Positions 62,050 to 64,000 of a DNA stretch of 64,000 nt are shown piece by piece. The first letter of the stretch is position 1. Each line of letters starts with the position of its first letter. Both the position numbers and the translations under genes were made by a program. Under the pieces are notes generated by a model. That model was not told the DNA's origin, searched no databases, and was given only the letters and a program-made list of their open reading frames with translations. The stretch comes from Amblyornis subalaris. Lineage: Eukaryota > Chordata > Aves > Passeriformes > Ptilonorhynchidae. Location of the stretch: the NCBI GenBank assembly GCA_018881555.1, contig JACAXG010000110.1, positions 124,001 through 188,000 of the forward strand, in the 5' to 3' direction.

Positions 62050-62084
<35 letters not shown>
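62013..62084. repeat. Compound triplet microsatellite (GAA)13(CAA)11
   Basis: Thirteen perfect GAA units (62013-62051) pass directly into eleven perfect CAA units (62052-62084). Both blocks share the AA and differ by one G-to-C step, as if a single point change was then expanded. Such a GAA·TTC run is purine-only on one strand and able to form triplex DNA. The minus-strand frame 61983-62216 (poly-L/poly-F) is a by-product. Confidence 0.97.
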
Positions 62085-64000
62085 GAAAAAAGAATACCAC
62101 ATGCCATAGAATTGCAGATTCTTGAGAACCTGACCTTCTTGGAAATAAGGAAATGATTCCCTAAATGTCTCAAAATTTAGAGACACTGAAGAAATTGCTG
62201 AAAGAAACAATTTCATGTTAAATACATCTACTGTTTATGTTTGCCTGTGTTCCTGGGTCTGATTTTTAGAAGTATTGAATACCTCTGGTGAAAGCTGGTA
62301 GGTGCAGTTCAATTGACTTGAACTTGCAGATGATCTGAGAATTCAGAACTGCAGGGTATAGTTGTTCCTGTTGATTATGATTTGAAAAAAAAAAGAAAAA
62401 GAGAATACCTGGAAGTTTTACAGAGGGATATAGATTTGCTGTAGAAATACAAGAGCAGAAAACTGTGAAAGGGTTTAGTAAATGCCAGCATTACCTAGGG
62501 ACATTTACCTTTAACTCTTTAGGTACACCTTATTCTTTCCAATTCAGATTTTGATATTATGTAAACTAGATTTTCAGGAATTAAATATTAACTCTATAAT
62601 TTCAGTTGTAAAAAGGCACATCAATTTTTACAAAATCAGTTTGAGTTCTGATTTTTATTTGAAGGATAAGAATTATCAAGAATCTTGGTGTGATTTCTTT
62701 GCATCCTCACAAAGCTGTGGAATGACAAAAAGTAATGTATTTCAACTAAATTATTCATGAAGTCAATGTCTCTTTTCAATGCATTAACTTACTGAGAGGA
62801 CGCTAGTTGCCGCTAAACAACTATTGAAAGAAAAAAAATTCAAGACTTGTGGTAAGAAGAGGTTTTTGTTACATTATATGATGTTTATTTTATATGCTTG
62901 GACAAAATTGAAGTGTCTCAGGAGCTTATCTTTCAATTTGCAGATGGTGCACCATCTTTGTTTGATGCTAATGTCTGTGACCATGACACAGCTTCTTCTT
63001 TGATTCTTAGGGAATTTTTTGACCTATCATTATAGTCGGGTATTGGCAGTCAGAAATTTTTATTCTAACCAAAGACTACTTTACCTGTTTTAAGGCTTTT
63101 CTAAGATTTTTTTTTTTATGACTTTGGTGGCTAGGCATCTAGAATTTAACTGTGAGTTGGATTGGGGATTTAATTCATTATGTGCCTTTGTTACAATCTC
63201 TGAAAATTTGTGATTCTTCTCATTTCAGTTTTTTCAACAAGAAGGGAGTGATTTCTTCCATTCCAGGCAAAGCCTGCCCCACATTTTTGTGCTAATTAAT
63301 GCGGTAATTTGCTAACTACCTCTGTTTATGAACAAAACCAGTCTCACCACTTGGAATACCAAGTACTATTAGTGAGCATGGAACTTTTTGGAGGAGCTTC
63401 TGAAACTTTCTGAGTATATTTTGTTCTATTTCTATAAATTTCTGCATTTTAGGACAGCAGTTAGTTAACAATTCTCAGAGTCCTCATACTTGAGAAGTTA
63501 TGACTTGGCCTTGTATACTGTATTCCATTTCCTTTCTCTGAAGTATGCTCAAAATCCTGTCCCTAATCTCTTAAATGTCTTATATGTCTTATACAAAATC
63601 CTCTTGAAACCAGTAGCTTTTACATGGCACTGTTAAATGAAGTCATTTATGAGTCCAAGTCATGCTTCAAAAGAGTTTAAGGACTGTGTTCTTGAAAGTG
63701 ATTGAAATCAATCAGTGCACACGTCGGCGCGTCGGCGCAATTAAGCTCCTGCGTCTAAGGACGCTGGAGTACCTTTTATGTCTAAATGGAATTTCAGCCC
63801 GTGTATCACTTAGGTCCTTTTGATAATGGTGACCATCAAGTTTCCCTGGAGCCTTTCTGGTTTTGCTGTTAGCTGACCAGAAAAGTGAATAGCAAATTGT
63901 TTGAGAATGCATCTTTATTTTTCTGCCCTAGCATAATTTTTTGTACCTGATTCTTCACACATTATTCATACATAGCCTAATGTCTTGTTTCCTCCTTCAG
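62085..64000. other. Unique DNA with a small CpG-dense patch at 63720-63770
   Basis: No gene or transposon is recognised. The only marked anomaly is two direct copies of GTCGGCGC (63723-63738) followed by a hairpin (63746-63769), described in the findings. Confidence 0.5.

Noticed and set aside
61983..62216. Minus-strand frame with poly-leucine and poly-phenylalanine
   Set aside because: It is produced entirely by the (GAA)n(CAA)n repeat.
1..64000. CRISPR array, operon, phage or plasmid features
   Set aside because: No regularly spaced repeats and no compact adjacent genes; the repeat content is that of a bird nuclear genome.

Overview
This window looks like bird nuclear DNA, most likely from a songbird (passerine). 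I see no convincing protein-coding gene in it. The evidence for a bird is the repeat content. There are four CR1 LINE fragments with the characteristic avian 3' end, several avian-type endogenous retroviral LTRs, and one short composite element. That element joins a tRNA-Ile-derived head to a CR1 3' tail, the architecture known for the zebra finch TguSINE1 family. The background is AT-rich, with no operons, no ribosome-binding-site pattern and no long open frames, which fits a gene desert or a very large intron on a macrochromosome.

Layout. 1-1.46 kb is unique DNA with a perfect 12-bp hairpin. 1.47-2.31 kb is a plus-strand CR1 3' end that decodes as the C-terminal part of the LINE ORF2. 2.49-3.16 kb is a solo LTR in minus orientation. 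4.79-4.92 and 7.06-7.28 kb are minus-strand CR1 tails. 8.93-9.13 kb is a strongly strand-asymmetric A/C tract with an (AACC)7 microsatellite. 9.1-37.2 kb is mostly unique DNA with a few short tandem repeats (clustered at 22.9-23.5 kb) and one candidate terminal-exon-like structure near 15.8 kb. 37.2-38.5 kb is the largest CR1 copy (minus strand). It retains part of the reverse-transcriptase domain, has a damaged catalytic motif and carries an expanded pentanucleotide repeat. 38.85-39.30 kb is a solo LTR with clean inverted ends and a 4-bp target duplication. 45.83-46.49 kb is a probable minus-orientation LTR. 52.55-52.69 kb is the tRNA-Ile/CR1 SINE. 59.0-59.77 kb is a probable plus-orientation LTR, and 61.17-61.48 kb is a truncated copy of the same LTR family as the one at 2.49 kb. 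62.01-62.08 kb is a compound (GAA)13(CAA)11 microsatellite. A small CpG-dense patch with a hairpin lies at 63.72-63.77 kb.

The identified features are fossils of retrotransposition and do not cooperate as a pathway. One relationship can be read directly: the SINE at 52.55 kb and the CR1 fragment at 7.06 kb share nearly the same 3' tail, as expected if the SINE borrows the CR1 machinery. Several unique stretches keep CpG dinucleotides in otherwise AT-rich DNA and may be conserved non-coding elements, but that is inference and needs a cross-species alignment. I found no evidence of a new multi-gene system.
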